Shown piece by piece: positions 1 through 7,365 of a stretch of DNA of 64,000 bases. The translations under genes and the position numbers were made by a program. Under the pieces are notes generated by a model. That model made no database searches. It saw nothing but the letters and a program-made list of their open reading frames with translations, and had not been told where the DNA came from. Source of the DNA: Vibrio superstes (GTDB taxonomy: Bacteria > Pseudomonadota > Gammaproteobacteria > Enterobacterales > Vibrionaceae); NCBI RefSeq assembly GCF_003569005.1, contig NZ_BCUR01000004.1, forward strand, positions 2,621,633 through 2,685,632. Direction: 5' to 3'. Within the stretch, counting starts at the first letter, position 1; each line of letters opens with the position of its first letter.

Positions 1-64
1 AGTGCTTCTTTGCAGAAGGCTTATATAGAACCGTTAATATTACTATCAACCATTCGTTGTAAAG

Positions 65-141
65 TGGCGCGTCCTGGAGGATTCGAACCTCCGACCGCCT
101 GGTTCGTAGCCAGGTACTCTATCCAGCTGAGCTAAGGACGC
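65..141 (-). tRNA. tRNA-Arg (anticodon ACG), copy 1
   Basis: The minus strand folds as a tRNA: 5' GCGTCCTTAGC acceptor, D-arm GCTCAGCTGGATAGAG, anticodon loop CTACGAA reading ACG, T-arm GGTTCGAATCC, and an encoded 3' CCA. The 77-nt gene is base-for-base identical to the copy at 349-425. It is the last of four tRNAs read leftward from the promoter at 565-592. The operon may continue past the left window edge. Confidence 0.97.
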
Positions 142-226
142 ACAGTGTTCTCGTTCTGAGAAGGGTGCGAAGTCTATCACACTTTTCAGTTTAGAAAACA
201 AAAAAATTGACCATACGGTCAATAAA

Positions 227-319
227 TGGCGGTGAGGGAGGGATTCGAACCCTCGATGCGGCTACAAACCACATACTCCCTTAGCAGGGGAGCGCCTTCG
301 GCCACTCGGCCACCTCACC
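227..319 (-). tRNA. tRNA-Ser (anticodon GCU), copy 1
   Basis: A 93-nt class II tRNA with a long variable arm on the minus strand. The anticodon stem-loop contains CCTGCTAAGG, so the anticodon is GCT, reading AGC/AGU codons. T-arm GGTTCGAATCC and 3' CCA are encoded. It is identical to the copy at 457-549. Alternating Ser-GCU and Arg-ACG genes next to csrA resemble the serV-argV cluster of enterobacteria. Confidence 0.97.
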
Positions 320-348
320 GCATTATATTTTATATCGAATAAACGATA

Positions 349-425
349 TGGCGCGTCCTGGAGGATTCGAACCTCCGACCGCCTGGTTCGTAGCCAGGTA
401 CTCTATCCAGCTGAGCTAAGGACGC
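349..425 (-). tRNA. tRNA-Arg (anticodon ACG), copy 2
   Basis: Same 77-nt sequence as the gene at 65-141, including the encoded CCA. Together with the Ser gene to its right it makes the second unit of a tandem Arg+Ser duplication. The spacers between the tRNAs differ, so only the mature sequences are kept identical. Confidence 0.97.
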
Positions 426-456
426 GCATTTTTCTTTTTCAAGAATTCCACAAGAA

Positions 457-549
457 TGGCGGTGAGGGAGGGATTCGAACCCTCGATGCGGCTACAAACC
501 ACATACTCCCTTAGCAGGGGAGCGCCTTCGGCCACTCGGCCACCTCACC
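457..549 (-). tRNA. tRNA-Ser (anticodon GCU), copy 2
   Basis: A 93-nt class II tRNA identical to the copy at 227-319. It is promoter-proximal in the leftward tRNA operon: its 5' end lies about 15 bp from the -10 element. Confidence 0.97.
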
Positions 550-564
550 GTCTTGCGGAGGCAC

Positions 565-592
565 ATATTACGATTTACCAAAAATATGTCAA
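565..592 (-). promoter_or_regulatory. sigma-70 promoter of the tRNA operon
   Basis: On the minus strand a perfect TTGACA (587-592) is followed after 16 bp by TAATAT (565-570). A GC-rich stretch (GTGCCTCCGC) follows the -10, as in stringently controlled stable-RNA promoters. It points into tRNA-Ser copy 2. The csrA terminator lies upstream, so the tRNAs appear to be a separate transcription unit. Confidence 0.8.
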
Positions 593-696
593 ACATTTTA
601 TTGGCAAAATCACATAAAAAACGGTTAACAGAACAACTTTCAACCAAACTGCTTAAAAATGCTAGTTATATGTACTTTATGCCTACTATAAAACAA

Positions 697-724
697 GAAA
701 GGCTAGTCCTATGACCAGCCTTTC
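697..724 (-). terminator. Rho-independent terminator of csrA
   Basis: A 12-bp stem (one G-U pair in RNA) pairs 697-708 with 713-724 around a 4-nt loop. On the minus strand it is followed by TTGTTTTATA. It lies just after the csrA stop codon and separates csrA from the tRNA operon. Confidence 0.75.
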
Positions 725-733
725 AATAGAAAC

Positions 734-931
734 TTAGTAGTTGCCTGATGCAACGTTTCCATTACCTTTTTCTGCTTGAATGCGCATGTAAATCTCTTCA
801 CGATGCACAGAAACTTCTTTAGGTGCGTTTACACCGATACGCACTTGGTTTCCCTTAACACCCAGTACAGTAACGGTCACTTCATCCCCAATCATTAGGG
901 TTTCACCAACACGGCGAGTCAAAATTAGCAT
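734..931 (-). CDS. csrA: carbon storage regulator CsrA
   Basis: A 65-aa post-transcriptional regulator. The CsrA dimer binds GGA motifs in mRNA leaders and controls glycogen, motility and, in vibrios, quorum-sensing output. The protein starts MLILTRRVGETL and carries the conserved VRIGVNAPKEVSVHREEIY core. I chose the ATG at 931 because AAGGAG lies 7 bp upstream and the family starts there; seven extra in-frame codons upstream are not needed. Its own terminator follows at 697-724. BarA, the sensor that acts on the Csr system in related bacteria, is encoded in the same window. Confidence 0.96.
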   Translation of the reverse strand: MLILTRRVGETLMIGDEVTVTVLGVKGNQVRIGVNAPKEVSVHREEIYMRIQAEKGNGNVASGNY

Positions 932-1008
932 TCGATAGCTCCTTGCTGTCACTCAAAATACTTTGAGATCTATTATTCAATAAAAATAACAACTTGGTAA
1001 AGAACTTA

Positions 1009-2181
1009 TTACAAAATAAGCGCTTTTTTGTCTGTAGCAACACTATGAGACTGCTCAATGTATTGAGCATGAATAAAATTGGCAGCCCGATCCAGATGTT
1101 CCGGTAATAGTAGCAACTTCACTACCCTATCACACCTAAAACTATCAAGAACTTTGATATCTTTCGCCAACAATTTAGGTAAAACATTAAGATGTAGCCC
1201 CTCAAGCTCAGCACCAACAATAGTCAAAGCGCTAATAGGTTCAACATTGCTGACGTCTTCAGATAGGATCTGTAATAGCTTGGAGACATCATTGTTGTTA
1301 ACAATTAGGTGTTTGGTCGTTTGAGAATGCACGGCGATGCCCAGTAACTGACACTGCATTGCAACCTGTTCTCCTTTGTCTTCATTAACAATTAGGCGAG
1401 CAAGCTCGCGCTGTAGTGCTAAACCACACACATTTTTTTTGCTTTGTAAGCGAGTAACCAAAGTACCTTGTTTTGGCGAAAACGAGGACAATACTCGAAT
1501 ATCAAGATTGTACTTAGCAGCAAACTCTACACACGGCTCGTGTAAAACCTTAGCGCCATGCTTTGCCATGGTTTGCATGTCATCAAAATCGACATGGTCT
1601 AGTTTCAAAGCCGATTCAACAACCCTAGGGTCGCAGCTGTACACGCCATCAACATCGGTGAAGATCTGGCATTCCTTGGCCCCTAACAACCCTGCGAGGG
1701 TCACAGCGCTGGTATCTGAACCGCCGCGTCCTAGAGTGGTAATCGCACCAGCTTGGTTAACGCCTTGGAAGCCCGCCACAATGACTATCTGATCGTCATT
1801 GAGCAATCGGTTAAATTTCTCATTATCGACCGACTGAATCGTTGCTTGATTGTGCATATCATCGGTAACAATGCCCGCTTGCCAACCTGTTAACGAGGTC
1901 GCTTTGTGGCCGAGTTTATTAAGAGTCATCGCTAATAGAGCAATGGTGACCTGCTCGCCAGCGGACAAGATGACATCGAGCTCTCTAGAGTTAGGTACGC
2001 TATCAACCTCATAGGCTAAGCCTTGCAAGCGATTCGTTTCACCCGACATCGCCGAAACCACAACCACAACTTGATTGCCCTGCTCTTTGGTCTTTATGAC
2101 CTGCTCGGCAACCGCTCGAATTCGGTCAACGGAACCTACAGATGTCCCACCAAACTTTTGCACGATTAATCGGTTCTTCAC
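1009..2181 (-). CDS. aspartate kinase
   Basis: A 390-aa aspartokinase that phosphorylates L-aspartate, the first step toward lysine, threonine, methionine and diaminopimelate. The amino-acid kinase domain has KFGGTSVG at residues 9-16 and TTLGRGGSDTSA near 148-159. The rest carries ACT-type regulatory sequence, rather divergent toward the C terminus. There is no homoserine dehydrogenase domain, so it is monofunctional (LysC-like). The start codon is GTG at 2181, preceded by a purine-rich GGAAGGTGGAAAG. It sits between alaS and csrA, the usual Vibrio location as I recall it. Which amino acid inhibits it cannot be read from the sequence. Confidence 0.9.
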   Translation of the reverse strand: MKNRLIVQKFGGTSVGSVDRIRAVAEQVIKTKEQGNQVVVVVSAMSGETNRLQGLAYEVDSVPNSRELDVILSAGEQVTIALLAMTLNKLGHKATSLTGWQAGIVTDDMHNQATIQSVDNEKFNRLLNDDQIVIVAGFQGVNQAGAITTLGRGGSDTSAVTLAGLLGAKECQIFTDVDGVYSCDPRVVESALKLDHVDFDDMQTMAKHGAKVLHEPCVEFAAKYNLDIRVLSSFSPKQGTLVTRLQSKKNVCGLALQRELARLIVNEDKGEQVAMQCQLLGIAVHSQTTKHLIVNNNDVSKLLQILSEDVSNVEPISALTIVGAELEGLHLNVLPKLLAKDIKVLDSFRCDRVVKLLLLPEHLDRAANFIHAQYIEQSHSVATDKKALIL

Positions 2182-2244
2182 TTACTTTCCACCTTCCTAA
2201 AACAGTCTTCTGTTCTTTGTACACAGGACACTTTAAAACAACAA

Positions 2245-2279
2245 AACCAAGCACTTTGCGATAACAAAAATGCTTGGTT
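2245..2279 (-). terminator. terminator after alaS
   Basis: A 9-bp perfect stem (AACCAAGCA with TGCTTGGTT) encloses a 17-nt loop. On the minus strand it runs into TTGTTGTTTTAAAG. It lies between alaS and the aspartate kinase gene. The long loop makes it weaker than a textbook terminator. Confidence 0.5.
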
Positions 2280-2329
2280 CCTATTACTTTCCTTGGGCAC
2301 TGAATGTACCCAAGTTAATTACTCTTCGC

Positions 2330-4921
2330 TTACAGGCGCTCTTCCAACCATGGAATAACAGACTGTAAGGCTTCCGGTAGTGCTGCCACGTCTGTACCGC
2401 CCGCTTGAGCCATATCAGGACGACCTCCGCCTTTACCACCTACTTGAGTCGCCACCAAGTTAACTAACTCACCCGCTTTCACTTTGCCAGTAAGATCTTT
2501 CGTTACGCCCGCAACTAAGCCGACTTTGTCGTTGGCAATATTGGCGAATAGAATAACGCCAGTACCAATGCGGTTTTTCGTATCGTCAACCATGTTGCGA
2601 AGGTTCTTATTGTCTGCGCCTTCAAGCGCAGCAATAAGTACTTTAGTACCGTTGATTTCCTGTACCTTACCCATGATATTAGCGCTTTCTGCTGCTACCA
2701 TTTTGTCTTTTAGGTACTGAATTTCTTTTTCTAGTGATTTCGCTTTCTTCGCTGATTCAACTAGCTTCTGTTGCAGTTTATCTTGCTCAGCATCGATAGC
2801 GTCTAGAGCTGCATCAGCTGTTACCGCTTCGATACGACGAATACCGGCAGCAATGCCGCCTTCAGAGGTAATCTTGAACAGACCGATATCACCAGTGTTA
2901 GCCGCGTGAATACCACCACATAATTCAGTAGAGAATTCACCCATAGAAAGCACGCGAACTTCGTCGTCATACTTCTCACCGAACAATGCCATCGCACCTT
3001 TCTGCTTAGCAGACTCGATATCCATTACATTAGTTTCAATGTCGTGGTTAGTACGAATTTGTGCGTTAACCATACGCTCAACTTCTTTCAATTCAGCAGC
3101 TGTTACCGCTTCTAAATGAGAGAAGTCAAAACGAAGGTTTTCAGCTTTAACTAGTGAGCCTTTCTGAGTTACGTGCTCACCTAGAACCTTACGCAGTGCA
3201 GCGTGTAGCAAGTGAGTTGCTGAGTGGTTCAGTGAAATTTGTGCACGGCGCACTGCATTAACAGCGGCTTTAGCTTTTTCACCTAAGCTCATCACGCCTT
3301 CAACAAGCTCACCATGGTGTGCAATGGCATTGCCTAGCTTCTGCGTATCAGTAACCTTAAATTCACCGAGCTCAGTTTTTAGGGTACCCGTATCGCCAGA
3401 TTGACCGCCTGATTCGGCGTAGAACGGAGTTTGCTCAAGAACAATAATGGCCTTTTGACCACTTGATAGGTTCTCTGTTGGTTGACCTTCTACAAAGATA
3501 GCTTCAATGTTGCTCTCGCCATCTGTCGCAGAGTAACCACAAAATTCTGTTGTGCTGTCTAGCTTGATTGTTTCATTGTAATCAGTGCCAAACTGACCCG
3601 CTTCACGCGCGCGCTTACGCTGTGCTTCCATCGCTTTCTGGAAGCCTTCTTCATCAATGTTGAATTCACGTTCACGTGCAACATCATTGGTTAAGTCAGC
3701 TGGGAAACCATAGGTATCGTACAATTTAAATACCGTCTCACCATCAAGCGTTGATTTACCTTCGTTCTTCAAGCCATCCAATGCGTCGTTAAGAATGCTC
3801 ATACCGCGCTCTAGGGTGCGGCCAAAGTTCTCTTCTTCAATACGAAGTACTTTCTCAACCAGTGCTTGCTGTTTCTTAAGTTCAGCGCCTGCTTCACCCA
3901 TAACATCAGCCAATACACCCACTAGAGTATGGAAGAATGCACCTTGAGCACCTAACTTATTACCGTGGCGAACTGCGCGACGAATAATACGGCGAAGTAC
4001 GTAGCCACGGCCTTCATTTGACGGCATAACACCATCAACGATAAGGAAAGAACATGAGCGGATATGGTCGGCGATTACACGCAGAGACTGATTTGAAAGG
4101 TCTTCGTACCCAACCGCTTCTGCAGATGCTTTGATAAGAGTTTGGAAGACATCTATTTCATAGTTTGAGTGCACGCCCTGCATGATTGCAGAGATACGCT
4201 CAATCCCCATACCTGTATCAACAGCCGGCTTTGGAAGGGGTTCCATAGTACCGTCAGCGTGACGGTTGAACTGCATGAATACGTTGTTCCAGATCTCGAT
4301 GAAGCGATCACCGTCTTCTTCTGGTGTGCCAGGACGTCCGCCCCAAATATGCTCACCATGATCATAGAAGATCTCAGTACATGGACCACAAGGACCTGTG
4401 TCACCCATTGTCCAGAAGTTATCAGACTCGTAGGCTTTGCCACCTTTTTTATCACCAATGCGGATAATACGGTCAGCTGGAATGCCCATCTGCTTATTCC
4501 AGATATCAAAGGCTTCATCATCAGTTTCGTAGATAGTAACCAACAATTTCTCTTTTGGTAGGCCAAGAGATTCAGTCAGGAATTCCCAAGCAAACTTGAT
4601 TGCGTCTTCTTTAAAGTAGTCACCAAAACTGAAGTTACCTAGCATTTCAAAGAAGGTGTGGTGACGAGCAGTAAAGCCAACGTTTTCTAAGTCATTATGT
4701 TTACCACCGGCACGAACACAACGTTGCGCCGTAGTCGCTCGCGAGTAGCTACGCTTTTCAGCTCCTAGGAAGCAGTCTTTAAACTGGTTCATACCTGCGT
4801 TAGTAAACAGCAGTGTAGGATCGTTGTGAGGTACAAGAGAAGAACTCTCTACAATCTGGTGCCCTTTGCTCTCAAAGAACTTTAAAAAGGCACTACGAAT
4901 TTCGGCGGTGCTCATGTACAT
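2330..4921 (-). CDS. alaS: alanyl-tRNA synthetase
   Basis: An 863-aa class II synthetase that charges tRNA-Ala. In order: catalytic core with FFESKGHQ, TLLFTNAGMNQFKD and RCVRAGGKHNDLENVG; editing domain with the zinc-type HSATHLLHAALR and CGGIHAANTGDIG; C-Ala domain ending with GGKGGGRPDMAQAGG. Two starts are possible: ATG at 4921 (MYMSTAEIR) or ATG at 4915 (MSTAEIR). AGGAA lies 7 bp before the first, so I keep 4921. It lies upstream of the aspartate kinase gene and downstream of recX. Confidence 0.97.
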   Translation of the reverse strand: MYMSTAEIRSAFLKFFESKGHQIVESSSLVPHNDPTLLFTNAGMNQFKDCFLGAEKRSYSRATTAQRCVRAGGKHNDLENVGFTARHHTFFEMLGNFSFGDYFKEDAIKFAWEFLTESLGLPKEKLLVTIYETDDEAFDIWNKQMGIPADRIIRIGDKKGGKAYESDNFWTMGDTGPCGPCTEIFYDHGEHIWGGRPGTPEEDGDRFIEIWNNVFMQFNRHADGTMEPLPKPAVDTGMGIERISAIMQGVHSNYEIDVFQTLIKASAEAVGYEDLSNQSLRVIADHIRSCSFLIVDGVMPSNEGRGYVLRRIIRRAVRHGNKLGAQGAFFHTLVGVLADVMGEAGAELKKQQALVEKVLRIEEENFGRTLERGMSILNDALDGLKNEGKSTLDGETVFKLYDTYGFPADLTNDVAREREFNIDEEGFQKAMEAQRKRAREAGQFGTDYNETIKLDSTTEFCGYSATDGESNIEAIFVEGQPTENLSSGQKAIIVLEQTPFYAESGGQSGDTGTLKTELGEFKVTDTQKLGNAIAHHGELVEGVMSLGEKAKAAVNAVRRAQISLNHSATHLLHAALRKVLGEHVTQKGSLVKAENLRFDFSHLEAVTAAELKEVERMVNAQIRTNHDIETNVMDIESAKQKGAMALFGEKYDDEVRVLSMGEFSTELCGGIHAANTGDIGLFKITSEGGIAAGIRRIEAVTADAALDAIDAEQDKLQQKLVESAKKAKSLEKEIQYLKDKMVAAESANIMGKVQEINGTKVLIAALEGADNKNLRNMVDDTKNRIGTGVILFANIANDKVGLVAGVTKDLTGKVKAGELVNLVATQVGGKGGGRPDMAQAGGTDVAALPEALQSVIPWLEERL

Positions 4922-5102
4922 GTGGCAATTCCTGAAACGTTCAAGTTAGATTTTTGCCACATTGTAAATCAAGCAAGGGAGAACGACTAGTTTTCTGTCT
5001 AATTTGCCTGAAAATGCTGGTGAATTAACGAAGAATTGTCAGAAGGGCTTTGCTTACTGCAGGGCAATAGAAGCAAGTATGCTGTTTATATCTCTGAATT
5101 TA

Positions 5103-5552
5103 CTAAGGATTTAGCGCATATTGGATCTGCTCAAGGCTAAACCCGCGATATTGCAGAAAACGCACTCGTTTGGAGTGTTCGTGATTCTCACTGGTAGGAT
5201 TATCAGCTAAGTACTTTTTTGCTGATAGCTTAGCAAGTTCAAACCAATTTTGAGGCTCTTCTGCCAACGCTTGATCGATAACCTCACTGCGCACATGTTT
5301 TACGTGCAAATCCTGACGAATTCGACGTTCACCATGGCCTTTTTCCACATGCTGTTTGATTTGATCTTTGGCGTAACGCAGGTCATCTAAATAATGATGC
5401 TCTCGACAAAACTCGACGGCTTCATCAATATCACTTAACTCAAAACCTTTGTTCAGTAGCTGTTGTTGTAACTCGTAGCGACCATATTCACATCGACTCA
5501 ATAGATCTAGTGCGGTCTTTTTAGCGGTCCAAGTAGGAGTAAGAGAATACAT
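5103..5552 (-). CDS. recX: recombination regulator RecX
   Basis: A 149-aa alpha-helical protein that binds RecA filaments and limits their growth. It shows the repeated RecX three-helix pattern (DLLSRCEYGRYELQQQLL; VEFCREHHYLDDLRYA; RFLQYRGFSLEQI). I place the start at ATG 5552, where GAGG lies 5 bp upstream; a GTG two codons earlier overlaps that site. It lies immediately downstream of recA, separated by a strong hairpin (5605-5632), so it is probably made at a reduced level by read-through from the recA promoter. Confidence 0.93.
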   Translation of the reverse strand: MYSLTPTWTAKKTALDLLSRCEYGRYELQQQLLNKGFELSDIDEAVEFCREHHYLDDLRYAKDQIKQHVEKGHGERRIRQDLHVKHVRSEVIDQALAEEPQNWFELAKLSAKKYLADNPTSENHEHSKRVRFLQYRGFSLEQIQYALNP

Positions 5553-5604
5553 ACACACCTCGTTAGATTCAGTGCGAAGAAAAAAGAGAAAAGCTAAGGG
5601 AAAG

Positions 5605-5632
5605 TACTGAGCCTTAGGATAAAGGCTCAGTA
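5605..5632 (-). terminator. recA-recX intergenic hairpin
   Basis: A perfect 11-bp stem (TACTGAGCCTT with AAGGCTCAGTA) closes a 6-nt loop. The following minus-strand sequence is CTTTCCCTTAGC, with a T-rich tract only further on, so termination should be partial. It is placed to let a fraction of recA transcripts reach recX. Confidence 0.65.
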
Positions 5633-5657
5633 TATTAGGAGCATAATTGAGTTAAGG

Positions 5658-6683
5658 TTACTCTACCTCAGCCTCTTTAGTGTCTTCAAGTTGAGCCGTA
5701 GTCAGAAGCATTTCACGCAGTTTAGTGTCGATCTCTTTCGCTACTTCAGGGTTTTCAGCTAGGAACTTGCCTGCATTAGCTTTGCCTTGGCCAATTTTGT
5801 CACCGTTATAGGCATACCAAGCACCCGCTTTATCTACCAACTTGTGCTTAACACCAAGATCAATTAATTCACCGTTACGGTTAAAGCCTTGACCATACAT
5901 GATTTGGGTTTCGGCTTGTTTAAACGGTGCAGCAATCTTGTTCTTAACGACCTTAATACGGGTTTCGTTACCAACAACCTCGTCACCATCTTTAATTGCG
6001 CCAGTACGACGGATATCAAGACGAACAGAAGCGTAGAACTTAAGTGCGTTACCACCAGTAGTGGTCTCTGGGTTACCAAACATCACACCGATTTTCATAC
6101 GGATCTGGTTGATGAAGATACACATACAGTTAGATTGTTTAAGGTTACCGGTTAGCTTACGCATTGCTTGAGAAAGCATACGAGCTTGAAGGCCCATGTG
6201 GCTGTCGCCCATCTCACCTTCGATTTCAGCTTTTGGTGTTAGTGCCGCTACTGAATCGACAACCAATACGTCGATAGCGCCAGAGCGAGCTAGTGCATCA
6301 CAGATCTCTAATGCTTGCTCACCTGTATCTGGCTGAGAAACTAAAAGAGCATCAATGTTTACGCCAAGCTTTTGCGCATAGATAGGGTCAAGTGCGTGCT
6401 CTGCATCGATAAAGGCACACGTTTTACCTTCACGTTGAGCTGCAGCAATCAACTCTAGAGTTAGTGTTGTTTTACCCGATGATTCAGGGCCGTAGACTTC
6501 TACGATACGTCCCATTGGCAAGCCACCAGCACCCAGAGCGATGTCTAGAGACAGTGAGCCAGTAGAAATTGTTTCTACGTCCATGGTGCGGTTATCACCA
6601 AGGCGCATAATTGAGCCTTTACCGAATTGTTTTTCTATTTGGCCAAGTGCAGCCGCGAGAGCTTTTTGCTTGTTGTCGTCCAT
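5658..6683 (-). CDS. recA: recombinase RecA
   Basis: A 341-aa recombinase that forms filaments on single-stranded DNA, drives strand exchange and triggers LexA self-cleavage. Walker A GPESSGKT is at residues 65-72; the L1/L2 DNA-binding regions include MGLQARMLSQAMRK and NQIRMKIGVMFGNPETT. I chose ATG 6683 (MDDNKQKALAAALG) because GGAG lies 6 bp upstream. A further in-frame ATG at 6725 would sit at or before the predicted transcription start and is rejected. The acidic tail is typical. The gene is LexA-controlled through the box at 6732-6747. Confidence 0.98.
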   Translation of the reverse strand: MDDNKQKALAAALGQIEKQFGKGSIMRLGDNRTMDVETISTGSLSLDIALGAGGLPMGRIVEVYGPESSGKTTLTLELIAAAQREGKTCAFIDAEHALDPIYAQKLGVNIDALLVSQPDTGEQALEICDALARSGAIDVLVVDSVAALTPKAEIEGEMGDSHMGLQARMLSQAMRKLTGNLKQSNCMCIFINQIRMKIGVMFGNPETTTGGNALKFYASVRLDIRRTGAIKDGDEVVGNETRIKVVKNKIAAPFKQAETQIMYGQGFNRNGELIDLGVKHKLVDKAGAWYAYNGDKIGQGKANAGKFLAENPEVAKEIDTKLREMLLTTAQLEDTKEAEVE

Positions 6684-6725
6684 TTTATGCTCCATGGAAT
6701 CGGGTATTTCTAGTTGATGAATCAA

Positions 6726-6753
6726 TTATTACTGTTAATTCATACAGTGTCTA
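6726..6753 (-). promoter_or_regulatory. recA promoter with LexA (SOS) box
   Basis: On the minus strand TAGACA (6748-6753) and TAATAA (6726-6731) are 16 bp apart, and that spacer is exactly the SOS box CTGT-N8-ACAG (6732-6747). LexA bound here would cover the whole core promoter, as at E. coli recA. The predicted start of transcription is near 6719, about 36 bp before the recA ATG. Confidence 0.88.
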
Positions 6754-6788
6754 GATGAAAAAGTGTTTTTTTTGCATCCAGCAAAGAA

Positions 6789-7283
6789 TTACTTATTTTC
6801 TATATGTTTTTCAATTAGTTGAAGAGCATGATAAACGGACTGATTTCTCACCTGCGCACGATTACCAGCAAAAATGCAGCGTTGTACCTGTATAAGATCA
6901 GTATTTAACGCTAATGCAAAACACACAGTGCCAACGGGCTTATCTTCACTGCCGCCACCAGGACCTGCAATCCCAGTAATAGAAACTGCAATCTGAGCTG
7001 CAGAGTGTTGCACCGCGCCTAAGGCCATCTCCTGTGCTACCTCTTCACTCACTGCGCCAAAGCAGTCTAATGAGCTAGAGTTCACGCCCAGCATCTCCAT
7101 CTTAGCTTCGTTGCTATAGGTGACAAATGCTCGATCAAACCACGCTGAGCTGCCAGCAATTTCCGTTACCGCTTGCGCCACACCACCACCAGTGCATGAT
7201 TCAGCGGTTGCCATCATCCAGCCTTTTTTCTCAAGCAATTTTCCCACTTGAGCACTTAAGTTATCCAATGTTCTTTCCGACAT
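6789..7283 (-). CDS. pncC: nicotinamide-nucleotide amidohydrolase PncC (CinA C-terminal family)
   Basis: A 164-aa single-domain CinA_C protein. The family deamidates nicotinamide mononucleotide to nicotinic acid mononucleotide in NAD salvage. Family motifs are ATAESCTGGGVAQAVTE near residues 25-41, the YSNEAKMEMLGV segment, and SITGIAGPGGGSEDKPVGTV. It is upstream of recA on the same strand, as in enterobacteria, but the SOS promoter lies between them. It is divergent from mutS, with about 80 bp between the start codons. Confidence 0.9.
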   Translation of the reverse strand: MSERTLDNLSAQVGKLLEKKGWMMATAESCTGGGVAQAVTEIAGSSAWFDRAFVTYSNEAKMEMLGVNSSSLDCFGAVSEEVAQEMALGAVQHSAAQIAVSITGIAGPGGGSEDKPVGTVCFALALNTDLIQVQRCIFAGNRAQVRNQSVYHALQLIEKHIENK

Positions 7284-7365
7284 CTGACTGATTCGCTTTA
7301 CCCTTTAGTTGTGAATCATTTATCCTAAGCCTCTATAGAAATAATGAAAAGCAACAGAAGTGATT

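Noticed and set aside
1376..1792. 138-codon open frame on the plus strand inside the aspartate kinase gene
   Set aside because: It is antisense to a clear family member and has no recognisable protein; typical shadow frame.
4153..4566. 130-137 codon frames on both strands within alaS
   Set aside because: They overlap conserved alaS codons, and their translations lack domain features.
6684..6725. Extra 14 codons before RecA
   Set aside because: The first ATG coincides with the predicted promoter -10 region and would not be transcribed.
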